DNA of 64,000 nt from Pseudomonadota bacterium (GCA_021835845.1 JAKBJU010000009.1:1-64000), one strand, 5' to 3'; positions 41,347 to 52,152 are shown, counted from the first letter of the stretch. Notes: a model not told the origin generated them from the letters alone. Translations and numbers: made by a program.

Positions 41347-42804
41347 ATGTTCACCTTCGACAACAGCTACGTGCGCGAACTGGAAGGCCTGTATGTTTTT
41401 GGCTGCGCCGAGCCCAAGGTTGCGCCGAGAATTTCCAGGCTGAATTATTCCCTGGCGGAAGAGCTCGGGCTGGCACCTGACGAGCTCGATTCCCCGGCAT
41501 GGGCGCAGTATCTTTCGGGAAATGCCGTGGCGCCCGGATCGCAGCCGATTGCTCAGGCGTACGCCGGGCATCAGTTCGGAAACTTCGTGCCGCAGCTCGG
41601 CGATGGCCGCGCGCTGCTTCTCGGCGAAGTGTTCGACGGCTCCGGGCATCGCCGCGACATCCAGCTCAAAGGCAGCGGCCCCACGGCATTTTCGCGCAAC
41701 GGCGATGGCAAGGCCGCGCTGGGGCCGATGCTGCGCGAATACCTGATGGGAGAAGCCATGCACCGCCTCGGCATCGCCACCTCGCGGGCGCTCGCCGTGG
41801 TTGAGACCGGAGAACCGGTATACCGCGAAACGGCGCTGCCGGGCGCCGTGCTCACCCGCGTCGCGGCAAGCCATATCCGCATCGGCACCTTCGAGTATGT
41901 CGCCGCGCGCAGCGACTTCCCTTTGCTGAAGCGCCTCGCCGACTACACCATTGCGCGTCACTATCCCGAGTTGCAGGGGCAGCCTTACATCGAGTTCCTG
42001 CGCGCCTTCTCGATGCGCCTCGCGGGGCTCGTCGCCCAATGGATGGGTGCCGGGTTCATCCACGGCGTGATGAATACCGACAACATGGCGCTTTCCGGCG
42101 AGACGATGGATTACGGGCCCTGCGCATTCATGGAACACTACGATCCGCTCGCCGTTTTCAGCTCGATAGATCGCCGCGGACGCTACGCCTACGGCAACCA
42201 GCCGGCAATTGCGCAGTGGAACCTGGCACGCTTTGCCGAGGCGCTGCTGCCGCTGCTGGATGAAGACGGCGAACGCGCCGTCGAGCTTGCGACGCAAGAG
42301 GTGGATGCGTTCGCCGGCCATTACCGGGGCGCCTGGCTCTCGGTGATGCGACGAAAACTGGGGCTGAAGCGCGAAGAGGAGGAAGATGCCTCGCTCGCCG
42401 ATGGCTTTCTGGAAGCGATGCTCGCCGGGGAAGCCGACCATACGCTTGCCTGGCGCTCCCTTGCCGATGCCGCCGAAGGAGGCGAATCGCTCTTTGGCCT
42501 GTTCGTCGGCAATCGGGAAAAACTGGATGCCTGGCTGCCGCGCTGGCAGGCAAGACTGGCCCGGGAAGAACGGCTGCGGGACGGGATCGCGGCCGACCTT
42601 CGCCGAACCAACCCCTTCGTCATCCCGCGCAACTACCTGGTCGAAGAGGCCCTGGAAGCCGCCAGCAATGGCAACATGGAGCCGTTCGACAGGCTGCTCG
42701 ATGCGCTGGCTGAGCCTTATGCCGAAAACGATGCCACGCGATCTTACGCCCTGCCGGCGCCAAGAGAACACACGGCGTGCTATCAGACGTTCTGCGGGAC
42801 GTGA
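41347..42804 (+). CDS. selO: SelO/YdiU protein adenylyltransferase
   Basis: 485 residues, pseudokinase-fold enzyme that transfers AMP from ATP to Ser, Thr or Tyr of target proteins, linked to redox homeostasis. Motifs: YAGHQFGNFVPQLGDGRA, DIQLKGSGPTAFSRNGDGKA, LREYLMGEAMHRLGI, HGVMNTDNMALSGETMDYG and the C-terminal YQTFCGT with the redox Cys. Complete in length. Divergent from doxX (118 bases) and ending before a strong terminator. Confidence 0.93.
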   Translation: MFTFDNSYVRELEGLYVFGCAEPKVAPRISRLNYSLAEELGLAPDELDSPAWAQYLSGNAVAPGSQPIAQAYAGHQFGNFVPQLGDGRALLLGEVFDGSGHRRDIQLKGSGPTAFSRNGDGKAALGPMLREYLMGEAMHRLGIATSRALAVVETGEPVYRETALPGAVLTRVAASHIRIGTFEYVAARSDFPLLKRLADYTIARHYPELQGQPYIEFLRAFSMRLAGLVAQWMGAGFIHGVMNTDNMALSGETMDYGPCAFMEHYDPLAVFSSIDRRGRYAYGNQPAIAQWNLARFAEALLPLLDEDGERAVELATQEVDAFAGHYRGAWLSVMRRKLGLKREEEEDASLADGFLEAMLAGEADHTLAWRSLADAAEGGESLFGLFVGNREKLDAWLPRWQARLAREERLRDGIAADLRRTNPFVIPRNYLVEEALEAASNGNMEPFDRLLDALAEPYAENDATRSYALPAPREHTACYQTFCGT

Positions 42805-42864
42805 GGGTGTAAGAATTTTTGTGTAAACGGTCACTTTAGATGCGCTTGCGGCGACCATGCAACA

Positions 42865-42901
42865 AATAAAAATGGGCACCGATCAAGTGCCCACTTTTAT
42901 T
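42865..42901. terminator. Strong bidirectional terminator after selO
   Basis: TGGGCAC-CGATCAA-GTGCCCA flanked by AATAAAAA on one side and CTTTTATT on the other; a perfect 7-bp GC-rich stem with A/T tails on both strands. A second copy of one arm, ATAAAAGTGGGCAC, occurs at about 42924-42937, giving a larger inverted repeat. Confidence 0.8.
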
Positions 42902-42991
42902 CATGACTGGCGCGCCCGACAGGATAAAAGTGGGCACTGGGAACAAAGTATTGTTCTTCCATGAAGCCTATACAGTAAAGGCCGGATTTCG

Positions 42992-43265
42992 GTAGAGTAG
43001 GAATGTGGCGCGGTAGCGGTAGGTTTGGTTTGTCTGTTGCCGCCTCTTTCGTCTGGCGGTGCCCGAGTAACTTCGCCATAACCCCGTTTCCACATCCCCC
43101 TCATCGAACCGGACATGCAGATCTCCCGCATCCGGCTCTCGGACAAGACATCACACCGTCGCACACGCCCGGCTGCGTTTGTACCGGACCAGGCAGATGA
43201 GTCTGAAATACCCATATAGGTGCGGGTAGGGAAAAGCCCCGCCCTTACGTCGCCTGAGACGGGCA
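42992..43265 (-). mobile_element. Group II intron 3' remnant (domains V and VI)
   Basis: Minus-strand RNA-like sequence. Positions 43106-43138 read GAGCCGGATGC, a short loop and GCATGTCCGGTTC: an 8-bp stem, a two-base bulge, then a 3-bp distal stem with the AGC catalytic triad, as in group II domain V. Downstream, GGATGTGG pairs with CCACATTCC and is followed by CCTACTCTAC at 42992-43001, a domain VI-like 3' end with an A seven bases from the end. No reverse transcriptase ORF remains; the upstream limit is uncertain. Confidence 0.55.
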
Positions 43266-43382
43266 GCGGGAAAAGCCGTGCAGGTATCCGATTTTCCTCA
43301 CTATCATACATTCCTCATCATTTGTAGCTGTCATTGCGTAATGCGCAAGATGTATTAGAATGTAAAGAATTATGGAATTACT

Positions 43383-43964
43383 ATGGCCAGACCAGTTGAA
43401 TACAATCGTGAAGAAGTCGTCGAGAAGGCCATGCAGACCTTCTGGAAAAAGGGCTATCATGCGACCAGCATAGCCGACTTGGTCGAGGCAACCGGGCTGA
43501 ACCCCGGCAGCATCTATGCGGCATTCAAATCCAAGGAAAATTTCTTCATCACGACCATAGACTACTACGGGGAGAAGGGGATAATTGCCGTGCAGCGCAT
43601 GCTGATTGAATCGCCGTCATTTCTCGAAGGGGTCAGGGCATTCATTCAGAGAATCGAGGAGGATGTGGCCGATCCCGGGTCAAAACGCAGCTGCTTTCTG
43701 GTCAACACGCTTCTTGAACTTTCAAGCCAGAGCGAAACTGCGAGGCAAAGGGTCAAGCGCTATCTCGACCTCATCGAAAACCTGATCAGGCATGCCCTGG
43801 AAATGGCTCAGCAGAATGGCGAACTGTCGGCAATGCTGGATACGGCTTCCCTCGCCGCATTCATCATGTGCACCGTCTGGGGATTGCGCGTTCTCGGGGG
43901 CACGCTTCCCAGTCGCGAGAGGACTCAAATGGTTACTTCGCACCTTCTCGCCATGATCGGCTGA
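43383..43964 (+). CDS. TetR-family transcriptional regulator
   Basis: 193 residues. N-terminal HTH: EKAMQTFWKKGYHATSIADL and ATGLNPGSIYAAFKSKENFF, typical of the TetR group with C-terminal ligand pocket (RSCFLVNTLLELSSQ). No adjacent target gene is obvious: upstream is a scar and downstream a convergent bacteriohemerythrin, so the target may have been lost or be elsewhere. Resembles AcrR/NemR-like regulators of electrophile response. Confidence 0.85.
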   Translation: MARPVEYNREEVVEKAMQTFWKKGYHATSIADLVEATGLNPGSIYAAFKSKENFFITTIDYYGEKGIIAVQRMLIESPSFLEGVRAFIQRIEEDVADPGSKRSCFLVNTLLELSSQSETARQRVKRYLDLIENLIRHALEMAQQNGELSAMLDTASLAAFIMCTVWGLRVLGGTLPSRERTQMVTSHLLAMIG

Positions 43965-44025
43965 AATCTACCTCAGGCGTCTGGCTCGATGAATCGGCAT
44001 GATTGCGCCAGAACCTGGATCAGGG

Positions 44026-44442
44026 TCAATGGGTCTCCAGTCCGTGGTCGACCAAATAACGGCCATACTGCCTGTCGATGGTCAAGATGTGGGAAACCAG
44101 CCAGGTTTTGAGAAGAAAAGCCATCAGATTCGCAGCCTCGAGCTTCTTTCCGGATTGAAACAATTTCCTGTAGATCTCGATCTGCTCCCGCAATTGGTCG
44201 TGCTGTTCCTTGTGCTCGCTGAAACCGGGATATCCGATTTCCTTCAGAAGATCTTCCTCGACCTTCAGATGCTTTTCGACATAATCGTCAAGGAATACAA
44301 AGGATCTATCCAGCGCGTCTTCCGCATTACCTTCCAGAACGCCTTCCCTCAACTGGTTGATTGCCTGGAAAAGCTCCTGATGATGCCTGTCCATCAGCGC
44401 GTTGTGGACGGAATAGTTCGGATACCAATCGACAAATGCCAT
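44026..44442 (-). CDS. Bacteriohemerythrin
   Basis: 138 residues from ATG 44442, a single-domain hemerythrin. Diiron ligands are spread as expected: His in YSVHNALMDRHHQELF, KHLKVEEDLL (H...E), FSEHKEQHDQL (two His) and VSHILTIDRQYG (H...D). Binds O2 reversibly; in microaerophiles it can deliver or sense oxygen. Thirty bases after cheB and probably in the same operon, linking oxygen handling with chemotaxis. Confidence 0.9.
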   Translation of the reverse strand: MAFVDWYPNYSVHNALMDRHHQELFQAINQLREGVLEGNAEDALDRSFVFLDDYVEKHLKVEEDLLKEIGYPGFSEHKEQHDQLREQIEIYRKLFQSGKKLEAANLMAFLLKTWLVSHILTIDRQYGRYLVDHGLETH

Positions 44443-44471
44443 AGTGCCCTCAATAATTCGTTGTTGACCAG

Positions 44472-45542
44472 TTAAACACGGAAAGCTCTCGTTCCCAGGC
44501 TGGCGAGATGGCTCATGACCCTGGACGCCATCTCGGAAAGCGGCACCACCTCGTCGACGCCGCCGGCGAGGATCGCTTCCTTGGGCATGCCGAACACGAC
44601 GCAGCTCGCCTCGTCCTGGGCGAAATTGTATGCCCCTGCCTGCTTCATCTCGAGCATGCCGGCTGCTCCATCCTTGCCCATCCCGGTCAGGATCACGCCT
44701 ATCGCATTCTTTCCCACGCAGTTGGCCGCAGAGCGGAAAAGCACATCGACAGATGGGCGGTGCCTGTTTACCGGCGGTCCGTCGGAGAGCTCGCATACAT
44801 AATTTGCGCCGCTTCTCCTGACGAGAAGGTGGGAATGACCAGGGGCGATGAAGGCGTGCCCTGGAAGGATCCGGTCGCCATCCTCCGCTTCCTTGACCGA
44901 AATTGTGCACAACTTGTCGAGTCGTTCGGCAAAGGATTTCGTGAATGCTTCGGGCATGTGCTGCGTGACGGCTATTCCCGGACAGTCCGGGGGAAGCCTG
45001 GTCAGGAAATCCTTGATGGCTTCGGTCCCTCCCGTCGAAGCCCCGACAATGATGAGCTTTTCAGTCGATGCGACGGAATTGGCCAATGAAGGCAGAACCG
45101 CATCGGCGGACAATTTCCTCGGAACAGAGGCAGCCGCCTTGGGTCTGGAGCGCGCCGCAGCCCTGATCTTGTCGGCTATTTCAGCAGCATAGTCCTGCAT
45201 GCCGTGCTGTATGTCGAACTTGGGCTTCGACACGTAGTCCACGGCTCCCAGTTCGAGCGCCCTGAACGTGATGTCCGAGCCTCGCTCGGTCAGCGACGAA
45301 ATCATCACGACAGGCATGGGCCTCAGCCGCATGAGTTTTTCAAGGAAATCCAGGCCATCCATCTTGGGCATTTCGACATCGAGGGTCAGAACGTCAGGAT
45401 TCAATGCCTTGATCATCTCCCTCGCCACCAGCGGGTTGGGCGCAGCGCCAACCATTTTCATGTCCTTATGACTGTCGATGATCTCCTTCAGAATGCTTCT
45501 GATCAGCGCGGAATCGTCTACAACGAGCACTTTGATAGTCAT
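44472..45542 (-). CDS. cheB: CheB, chemoreceptor glutamate methylesterase
   Basis: 356 residues from ATG 45542. Receiver domain ([35 protein letters not shown], phospho-Asp in LDVEMP, KPKFD) and methylesterase domain with the S-H-D triad in [23 protein letters not shown] and [10 protein letters not shown]. Demethylates receptor glutamates when phosphorylated by CheA. One base after cheD. Confidence 0.95.
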   Translation of the reverse strand: MTIKVLVVDDSALIRSILKEIIDSHKDMKMVGAAPNPLVAREMIKALNPDVLTLDVEMPKMDGLDFLEKLMRLRPMPVVMISSLTERGSDITFRALELGAVDYVSKPKFDIQHGMQDYAAEIADKIRAAARSRPKAAASVPRKLSADAVLPSLANSVASTEKLIIVGASTGGTEAIKDFLTRLPPDCPGIAVTQHMPEAFTKSFAERLDKLCTISVKEAEDGDRILPGHAFIAPGHSHLLVRRSGANYVCELSDGPPVNRHRPSVDVLFRSAANCVGKNAIGVILTGMGKDGAAGMLEMKQAGAYNFAQDEASCVVFGMPKEAILAGGVDEVVPLSEMASRVMSHLASLGTRAFRV

Positions 45543-45543
45543 G

Positions 45544-46161
45544 TCAGGTAAACAGCTCCACGTCGCCTTCGACCTTTCCGAAATCCAGGCGTGATTCGTA
45601 GAGCTTTTCGCGATCGACAATGGTATTGTTGTGAACGCTCTTCAGCTTCTTCACCAGGACTTTTCCGGTGCGGGGAAAGAAGTAGACCTTTCTGGGGTAG
45701 ATGTCGAGCAGATCCTTGGCCACCACGCTGATGTTCTCTTCCCTGAGGTAGTGCAGCACGAAATCCGAATTTCTCTCTCCGACATTCGTGACGGTGAAGC
45801 CTCTCAACACATTCCCGCCGCCGAACACCTTCGCTTCGAAATTGCCTTTCTTTGCCCCGAGCTTCATCAGATGGTTGATCAGCACTTCCATCGCGTAGGT
45901 TCCATACCGGGCGGAGGTGGAAAGCGGATTGTCAGGACTCTTGTCGCTGTGAGGGAGCATGAAATGGTTCATTCCGCCGATCCCCGTGGTCTTGTCGCGT
46001 ATGCAGGCTGACACGCATGAGCCCAGAACCGTGACCAGCATCATGTCTCGGGAGCTCACGTAATATTCTCCTGGCAGTATCTTGGCGGCTTCCATGTCGA
46101 ACTGGCGATCATAGTAAATGTTCGGCGCCAGAACTTCCTCGAAACCGGTTTCGATTTTCAT
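45544..46161 (-). CDS. cheD: CheD, receptor glutamine deamidase
   Basis: 205 residues. Catalytic Cys in [20 protein letters not shown], His in NHFMLP and the T-x-x-G-x-x segment [20 protein letters not shown]. Deamidates specific glutamines on chemoreceptors. Ends GDVELFT. ATG-TGA overlap of four bases with cheR. Confidence 0.93.
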   Translation of the reverse strand: MKIETGFEEVLAPNIYYDRQFDMEAAKILPGEYYVSSRDMMLVTVLGSCVSACIRDKTTGIGGMNHFMLPHSDKSPDNPLSTSARYGTYAMEVLINHLMKLGAKKGNFEAKVFGGGNVLRGFTVTNVGERNSDFVLHYLREENISVVAKDLLDIYPRKVYFFPRTGKVLVKKLKSVHNNTIVDREKLYESRLDFGKVEGDVELFT

Positions 46162-47006
46162 GCCTTGGCCTTGCCGGCTTGCGACCTGGATGCAATCTCG
46201 TAAACCGTCTTGCCTCGAGACCTGAAAAGGTCGGCAGCATGATAGAAACTTTCAGAATGTCCTGCGAACAGCAATCCGTCAGGATGAAGCAGCGGAATGA
46301 ATTTCTTCAGAATGTCGTACTGCGTCTTCTTGTCGAAATAGATCATGACATTCCGGCAGAATATGGCGTCGAAGGGCCCCCGCATCGGCCATTTTTCGTC
46401 GAGCAGATTGAGGCGCCTGAACGTGATCATTTCCTTGAGCTCAGGCCTCACCATTGCGTGGCCTGCAGACTTTCCCGTCCCCTTGAGGAAGAAGCGCCTG
46501 AGCTGTTCCGGTGCAAGCTTGTCGAGCTTGTCCATCGAATAGATCCCCTTTTGCGCATGCTCAAGGACATGCGTGTCGATATCGGTAGCAAGAATCCGCA
46601 CGTCAGGGGTTAAGCTTCCATACAGATCGGCCATGGTCATCGCCATCGAATAGGCTTCCTCGCCCGTCGAGCATGCCGAGCACCACAGCGTCACCTGCCG
46701 CTTTCCGACATGCTGCCTGACATGATCGGCCAATGCCGGAAAATGATGCCCTTCGCGAAAGAAGGATGTCAGGTTGGTGGTCAGGGCATTCGTGAATGCC
46801 TCGAGCTCCGCTTCATCCCCCTTTTCGAGATGGGAGAGATAAGCCTCGAAGGAAGTCAGGCCGGTCGCCCTGAGTCGGCGCGACAGCCTGCTGTAGACCA
46901 TGTCCCGCTTGGCAGGGTTGAGCGAAATCCCGACCCTGCCGTATATCAGCTTGCGTACCTGCTCGAAATCACGATCCGTGAAGGCAAATTCGCGTTCCTT
47001 CTCCAT
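46158..47006 (-). CDS. cheR: CheR, receptor methyltransferase
   Basis: 282 residues. N-terminal helical domain and SAM-binding fold: TLWCSACSTGEEAYSMAMTM, ILATDIDTHVLEHAQKG, FDAIFCRNVMIYFDKKTQYD and HPDGLLFAGHSESFY. Methylates receptor glutamates. Three bases after the four-PAS receptor, whose C-terminal pentapeptide probably tethers it. Confidence 0.94.
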   Translation of the reverse strand: MEKEREFAFTDRDFEQVRKLIYGRVGISLNPAKRDMVYSRLSRRLRATGLTSFEAYLSHLEKGDEAELEAFTNALTTNLTSFFREGHHFPALADHVRQHVGKRQVTLWCSACSTGEEAYSMAMTMADLYGSLTPDVRILATDIDTHVLEHAQKGIYSMDKLDKLAPEQLRRFFLKGTGKSAGHAMVRPELKEMITFRRLNLLDEKWPMRGPFDAIFCRNVMIYFDKKTQYDILKKFIPLLHPDGLLFAGHSESFYHAADLFRSRGKTVYEIASRSQAGKAKA

Positions 47007-47009
47007 AGA

Positions 47010-49580
47010 TCAGAATTCCTGCCATTCTCCATCTTCGTCGTTGACCTTGGCGACCTTCTTCTGCGCCGGCTTGGGGGCAGCCCCAGCCGGCTGCTTGTGC
47101 AGGGCGGGTTTGGCGGCAGGCTTGCTGGCGATCTGATGCGCGGATTGAGCGGCCTTCTGCGTCTGGTCGAGCTTGAATACCGCGACAGACTGGCTGAGAT
47201 TGTCAGCCTGCTCCTGCAGCGATTCGGCTGCTGCTGCAGCTTCCTCAACGAGCGCTGCGTTCTGCTGGGTCACTTCGTCCATCTGAGTGATCGCCTGATT
47301 GACCTGCTCGATTCCCGAGCTCTGTTCGATGGAAGCTGCCGAGATCTCGGCCATGATGTCGGTCACGCGCTTCACCGAAGTCACGATCTCATCCATTGTC
47401 TTGCCTGCCTCCTCGACCAACTTGGTGCCGCCTTCGACCTTGCTCACCGAGTCCGAAATCAGCTGCTTGATTTCCTTGGCGGCCGCCGCAGATCGCTGCG
47501 CAAGGTTGCGCACTTCAGCCGCAACGACAGCGAATCCCCTGCCCTGCTCACCGGCCCTCGCCGCTTCAACGGCAGCATTCAGGGCCAAGATGTTGGTCTG
47601 GAAGGCGATGCCGTCGATCACGGAAATGATGTCGACGATCTTTCTGGACGATTCGTTGATGCCGGACATGGTATTCACGACTTCGCCCACGACTTCCCCG
47701 CCCTTGACCGCAATGGTCGAGGCGGCTGCCGCCATCTGGTTGGCCTGCTTGGCATTTTCGGCGTTCTGCTTGACCGTCGAGGAAAGCTCCTCCATGCTGG
47801 AAGCCGTCTCTTCCAGACTTGACGCCTGTTCCTCGGTGCGCTGCGAAAGGTTGGTGTTGCCCGCAGCAATTTCCCCTGAAGCGGTCGTGATGAGATCCAC
47901 GGCCTCGGTGATCTGGCCGATGATTTCGCGCAGATTGTCGATGGTCTTGACCACCGCATCGCGCAGAATCGCAAATTCTCCGGTGAACTGCCCTTCCATG
48001 GACTTGGTCAGGTCGCCTTCCGCGATGAGCTCCATGATCCGCCTGGTCTCCTTGAGGACCGCTTCGACTTCGAGCTGGTAATTCTTCTGCGCAGTGATGT
48101 CGGATGCGTACTTGACGACCTTGTAGGGCTTGCCGTTGAGATCCATGATCGGATTGTAGGAAGCCTGAATCCACACTTCCTTGCCGCCCTTGGCGATGCG
48201 CTTGTATTCCCCGGCATCGTATTCGCCACGGTTGAGCTTTTCCCAGAAGGCGCGGTAGTCGTTGCTGTTGGCGTAGGCCGCATCGACGAACAGGCGGTGA
48301 TGCTTGCCCTTCACTTCGTCGAGCGTGTAGTTGATCACGGAAAGGAAGTTGGGATTGGCCGTGATCACCGTGCCGTCCATGGCAAACTCGATCACCCCCT
48401 GCGATTTGCCGATCGCGTCGATCTGTCCCTGGGAATCCGCGTTCTTCAGCTTCTGGGCGGTGATGTCGGTGGCGTATTTCACCACCTTGAAGGGCTTGCC
48501 GTTGAGATCCATGATCGGATTATAGGAAGCCTGAATCCACACTTCCTTGCCGCCCTTGGCGATGCGCTTGTATTCCCCGGCATCGTATACGCCGCGGTTG
48601 AGCTTGTCCCAGAAGGCCCTATAGTCAGGGCTGTTGGCATAGGCCGCATCGACGAACAGGCTGTGGTGCTTGCCCTTGACTTCATCGAGCGTGTAGTTGA
48701 TCACGGAAAGGAAGTTCGGATTGGCGTTGAGCACCGTGCCGTCCATGGCGAACTCGATCACGCCCTGCGATTTGCCGATCGCCTCTATCTGCCCTGCGAA
48801 GTCGGCATTCTTCAGTTTCTGGGCGGTGATGTCTGTGGCGTATTTCACCACCTTGAAGGGCTTGCCGTTGAGATCCATGATCGGATTGTAGGAAGCCTGA
48901 ATCCACACTTCCTTGCCCCCCTTTCCGATGCGCTTGTATTCGCCGGCATCGTATTCGCCGCGGTTGAGTTTGTCCCAGAAGGCGCGGTAATCCGGGCTGT
49001 TGGCGTATGCCGCATCGACGAACAGGCGGTGATGCTTGCCTTTCACTTCGTCGAGCGTGTAGTTGATCGCGGAGAGGAAATTCGGGTTGGCGTTGAGCAC
49101 CGTGCCGTCCATGCCGAACTCGATCACCCCCTGGGATTTGCCGATGGCGTCGATCTGCCCATGAAAATCAGCAGTCTTCAGCTTCTGCGCAGTGATGTCG
49201 GTGGCGAACTTGATGACCTTGTAGGGCCTGCCGTTGCGGTCGAGTATGGGATTGTAGGAAGCCTGAATCCACACTTCCTTGCCCCCCTTTCCGATGCGCT
49301 TGTATTCGCCGGCATCGTATTCGCCGCGGTTGAGTTTTTCCCAGAAGGCGCGGTAGTCAGGGCTGTTGGCGTAGGCAGGATCGACGAACATGCGATGATG
49401 CTTGCCTTTCACTTCTTCCATCGAATAATTGAGGACGCCGAGAAAATTCTGGTTTGCTGAAATCACCGTGCCGTCCATGGCAAATTCGATCATTCCCATG
49501 GATTTGCCGATCGCCGCAACCTGGGAACGCAAATCGGCCAATTCTTCCGAATGATCATCGCGTGAGGAAAAGAAGCCCAT
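47010..49580 (-). CDS. Soluble chemoreceptor with four tandem PAS domains
   Basis: 856 residues, no membrane segment. Four PAS-PAC units of about 122 residues (15-135, 137-257, 259-379, 381-501), each containing the sequence MDGTVxxANxNFL, EVKGKHHR(L)FVD, AYANSxDYRAFW and [14 protein letters not shown] methyl-accepting signalling domain follows ([20 protein letters not shown] at the tip). The C-terminus ends DGEWQEF, a W-x-x-F type pentapeptide that recruits CheR/CheB in enteric receptors. The architecture resembles Aer/BdlA-like redox or ligand sensing in the cytoplasm. Confidence 0.9.
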   Translation of the reverse strand: MGFFSSRDDHSEELADLRSQVAAIGKSMGMIEFAMDGTVISANQNFLGVLNYSMEEVKGKHHRMFVDPAYANSPDYRAFWEKLNRGEYDAGEYKRIGKGGKEVWIQASYNPILDRNGRPYKVIKFATDITAQKLKTADFHGQIDAIGKSQGVIEFGMDGTVLNANPNFLSAINYTLDEVKGKHHRLFVDAAYANSPDYRAFWDKLNRGEYDAGEYKRIGKGGKEVWIQASYNPIMDLNGKPFKVVKYATDITAQKLKNADFAGQIEAIGKSQGVIEFAMDGTVLNANPNFLSVINYTLDEVKGKHHSLFVDAAYANSPDYRAFWDKLNRGVYDAGEYKRIAKGGKEVWIQASYNPIMDLNGKPFKVVKYATDITAQKLKNADSQGQIDAIGKSQGVIEFAMDGTVITANPNFLSVINYTLDEVKGKHHRLFVDAAYANSNDYRAFWEKLNRGEYDAGEYKRIAKGGKEVWIQASYNPIMDLNGKPYKVVKYASDITAQKNYQLEVEAVLKETRRIMELIAEGDLTKSMEGQFTGEFAILRDAVVKTIDNLREIIGQITEAVDLITTASGEIAAGNTNLSQRTEEQASSLEETASSMEELSSTVKQNAENAKQANQMAAAASTIAVKGGEVVGEVVNTMSGINESSRKIVDIISVIDGIAFQTNILALNAAVEAARAGEQGRGFAVVAAEVRNLAQRSAAAAKEIKQLISDSVSKVEGGTKLVEEAGKTMDEIVTSVKRVTDIMAEISAASIEQSSGIEQVNQAITQMDEVTQQNAALVEEAAAAAESLQEQADNLSQSVAVFKLDQTQKAAQSAHQIASKPAAKPALHKQPAGAAPKPAQKKVAKVNDEDGEWQEF
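47980..49560 (-). repeat. Four PAS-coding units with an exact 366-bp period
   Basis: Matching AAGCCTGAATCCACACTTCC occurrences at 48161, 48527, 48893 and 49259 are each 366 bases apart. The units are strongly similar at the DNA level, so they arose by recent tandem duplication and may recombine. Confidence 0.85.
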
Positions 49581-49626
49581 TTCATTTCTCCTTAAAATTG
49601 ATTGACCCGCTGCATGTATGTTTCAA

Positions 49627-50094
49627 TTAAGCTGCAATGCTTTCGACAAGCTCCATTTCGCTGCTCGTCATCAACCTTTCAATGTCGACAAGAATCAGCA
49701 TTCTTTCATCCACTGTCCCGATCCCCATGACATACTTGGTGTCGATCCCCGAGCCGAATTCGGGGGCCGACTTGATCTGCTCGGCATTGAGCGTCAGGAC
49801 GTCAGACACGCCGTCCACGACCATGCCGACCACCCGGTTGGCCACATTCAGAATGATCACCACGGTGAATTCGTCGTAATCCATCTTGCCAAGGTGGAAC
49901 TTGATGCGCATGTCGATGATCGGCACGATGATTCCCCTTAGGTTGATCACGCCCTTGATGAATTGCGGCGTGTTCGCGATCTGGGTCACGGCATCGTATC
50001 CCCTGATTTCCTGAACCTTCAGTATCTCGATGCCGTATTCCTCGTGGCCGAGGGTGAAGGTCAGAAACTCCCTGCTCAATTCTTCGATGCTCAT
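49627..50094 (-). CDS. cheW: CheW, chemotaxis coupling protein
   Basis: 155 residues, SH3-like fold: [38 protein letters not shown] and [20 protein letters not shown]. Links receptors to CheA. Lies between cheA and the four-PAS receptor. Confidence 0.94.
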   Translation of the reverse strand: MSIEELSREFLTFTLGHEEYGIEILKVQEIRGYDAVTQIANTPQFIKGVINLRGIIVPIIDMRIKFHLGKMDYDEFTVVIILNVANRVVGMVVDGVSDVLTLNAEQIKSAPEFGSGIDTKYVMGIGTVDERMLILVDIERLMTSSEMELVESIAA

Positions 50095-50119
50095 AGAAGC
50101 CTCCCTCGATATTGAAAAT

Positions 50120-52141
50120 TCAACTCTTTGTCAATTTGGCAAGCGCCCCGACGTCCAGGATCAGGGCCACCGTACCGTCTCCCATGATGGTCGCGGCGGA
50201 AATGCATTCGACCTTGCGGTAATTGGTTTCCAGCGCCTTGATGACGACCTGGTGCTGGCCCACCAGTTCGTCCACGAGCAGGGCTGCCTTCCTGCCTTCG
50301 GCTTCGATCAGAACCACGATGCCCTGATGGGGCTCGGTGATTCTGGGTTCGATGTTGAAGACCTGATGCAGGGCGATGAGCGGAATGTATTCTCCGCGCA
50401 CGTGAACGACCCGGCCCTTGCCTGCTACCGTTTTCACTTCCTCGGGTTTGGGTTGGAGCGATTCGGTGATGAAGGTCAGCGGCAGTATGAATATCTGATT
50501 TCCCACCGCGATCGACATGCCGTCGAGAATCGCCAGCGTCAATGGCAGTCTGATGGTGATGCATGAGCCCTGGTCCGGATAGGAATCGACTTCCACTTTT
50601 CCGTTCATGGCGGCGATGTTCTTCTTCACCACGTCCATGCCTACGCCGCGTCCTGACACGTCGGTGACGGTTTCCGCAGTCGAGAATCCGGGCGCGAAGA
50701 TGAGCTGCCAGACTTCGGCATCGGACATGTCGTCGCTCACGGGAATGCCTTTTTCCCTGGCCTTTGCCAGGATTCTCTGGCGGTTGAGTCCGGCGCCGTC
50801 GTCGCTCACCGAGATGACGATGTTCCCGCCCTGGTGCGCGGCCTGCAGCGTAACCTTCCCCTGGGCGGGCTTGCCCTTGGCGATTCTGGCCTCGGGCATT
50901 TCGATGCCGTGATCCAGGCTGTTTCTCACCAGATGGGTGAGCGGATCCGTGATTTTTTCGATGAGGCTCTTGTCGAGTTCAGTGCCTTCGCCAACTGTGA
51001 CGAGCTCGATGTCCTTGCCGAGCTTGGAAGCGAGATCCCTGACCAGCCTGGGAAAACGGCTGAACACGAAGCTGATCGGCATCATGCGTATGGACATCAC
51101 CGATTCCTGCAGATCGCGGGTATTCCGCTCCAACTGGGAAAGCCCGTTCGAAAGTCTTTCGCTGAGGCTCGGATCGAGCCCGTTGGCCGTCTGGGCAAGC
51201 ATGGCCTGGGTGATGACAAGCTCTCCGACCAGATTGATCAGCTGGTCTACCTTGTCGATGCCCACCCGGATGGAAGCAGCCTCGGCGCCGCCTTGCTTGT
51301 CGGACGATCTGCGGCCGGTCTTGGCCTCCTGCTGAACCGGGCTGTCCGAAGTCGGCTCTGGCGCTGAAGCGACTTCCCTGGGTGGCTCGGGGATGGGCTC
51401 GAAAAAACCGTAGCCTTCCGGCTCCTGTTGTTGGGGGGGGGCTTCGAAAAAACCGTAGCCGGGATCTTCCTGAACGTCCGCATCCGAGAAAAAGCCGTAG
51501 CCCGGGTCTTCTGCGCTGATTTCGACTTCATCAGGCTGGGCATGGAATGAAAAGATTTCTTCGATCTCGCCCTTACCGGATGCGGTTTCGAGCGTCATCG
51601 CCCACCCGCCTTGGTCGCTTTTCGCATGCTCCAGCTTTCCGAGCTGCCCAAGGGCTGAAATCAGATCATCCAGCTTGACGTTCTCGGGCTCCCTGGGGAC
51701 GAAACTGATCCGGAAGCACTCCGTGGCGGGTGGAGCGCTTTCCTTGACTTGAGCATCGTCGGTAAGCCGGTGCAGCCTTTCTGAAACAGCCCTGGCCTCT
51801 TCAGGATTGACTTCCGAGCCATGCTGATGCCCATCGAGCTGGCCGCGCAGCACGTCGACTGCCTCGAGGAACACATCGACCATTTCGCTTCTCAGTCGCA
51901 GTTCGCTCTTTCTCAACCGGTCGAGGAGCGATTCGAGAATATGGGTCACCTCGGTCATGTCGCTGAAGCCAAATGTGCCGCTGTTGCCCTTGATCGAGTG
52001 GGCTGCGCGGAAAATCGCATTGAGGTCGTCGGGAGAGGGGGAGGCGACATCCATGGCGAGCAGAAGCTGCTCCATTTCGTTCAGGTGCTCCGCGGTTTCC
52101 TCGAAAAACACCTGATAGAACTGGCTCAAATCGCTCGTCAT
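50120..52141 (-). CDS. cheA: CheA, chemotaxis histidine kinase
   Basis: 673 residues from ATG 52141. P1 HPt domain with H48 in [15 protein letters not shown]; a P2-like region; a linker (about 220-290) with three GYGFF motifs in acidic, Pro-rich sequence; P3 dimerisation ([18 protein letters not shown]); P4 kinase with [16 protein letters not shown] and [12 protein letters not shown]; and P5 CheW-like domain (ending ALAKLTKS). Phosphorylates CheY and CheB. Eleven bases after cheY. Confidence 0.95.
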   Translation of the reverse strand: MTSDLSQFYQVFFEETAEHLNEMEQLLLAMDVASPSPDDLNAIFRAAHSIKGNSGTFGFSDMTEVTHILESLLDRLRKSELRLRSEMVDVFLEAVDVLRGQLDGHQHGSEVNPEEARAVSERLHRLTDDAQVKESAPPATECFRISFVPREPENVKLDDLISALGQLGKLEHAKSDQGGWAMTLETASGKGEIEEIFSFHAQPDEVEISAEDPGYGFFSDADVQEDPGYGFFEAPPQQQEPEGYGFFEPIPEPPREVASAPEPTSDSPVQQEAKTGRRSSDKQGGAEAASIRVGIDKVDQLINLVGELVITQAMLAQTANGLDPSLSERLSNGLSQLERNTRDLQESVMSIRMMPISFVFSRFPRLVRDLASKLGKDIELVTVGEGTELDKSLIEKITDPLTHLVRNSLDHGIEMPEARIAKGKPAQGKVTLQAAHQGGNIVISVSDDGAGLNRQRILAKAREKGIPVSDDMSDAEVWQLIFAPGFSTAETVTDVSGRGVGMDVVKKNIAAMNGKVEVDSYPDQGSCITIRLPLTLAILDGMSIAVGNQIFILPLTFITESLQPKPEEVKTVAGKGRVVHVRGEYIPLIALHQVFNIEPRITEPHQGIVVLIEAEGRKAALLVDELVGQHQVVIKALETNYRKVECISAATIMGDGTVALILDVGALAKLTKS

Positions 52142-52152
52142 TCCAGATCCCC

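Larger units (their letters stand above)
42805..43382. other. 578-base gene-free scar between selO and tetR
   Basis: No supported protein gene. It holds a GTGTAAGAATTTTTGTGTAAAC stretch right after selO that resembles an insertion-sequence end (family not certain), the terminator at 42865, an inverted GTGCCCACTTTTAT repeat, and the intron remnant at 42992-43265. The last 70 bases before tetR are AT-rich and may contain its promoter. Confidence 0.6.

Noticed and set aside
42790-42830. IS256-family inverted repeat after selO (GTGTAAGAATTTTTGTGTAAAC)
   Set aside because: Resembles an IS end by eye only; no partner repeat, transposase or target duplication was found.
42901-43311. Minus-strand 136-residue frame (ending after [19 protein letters not shown])
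   Set aside because: It lies on the group II intron remnant; translations like this are common artefacts of intron RNA domains.
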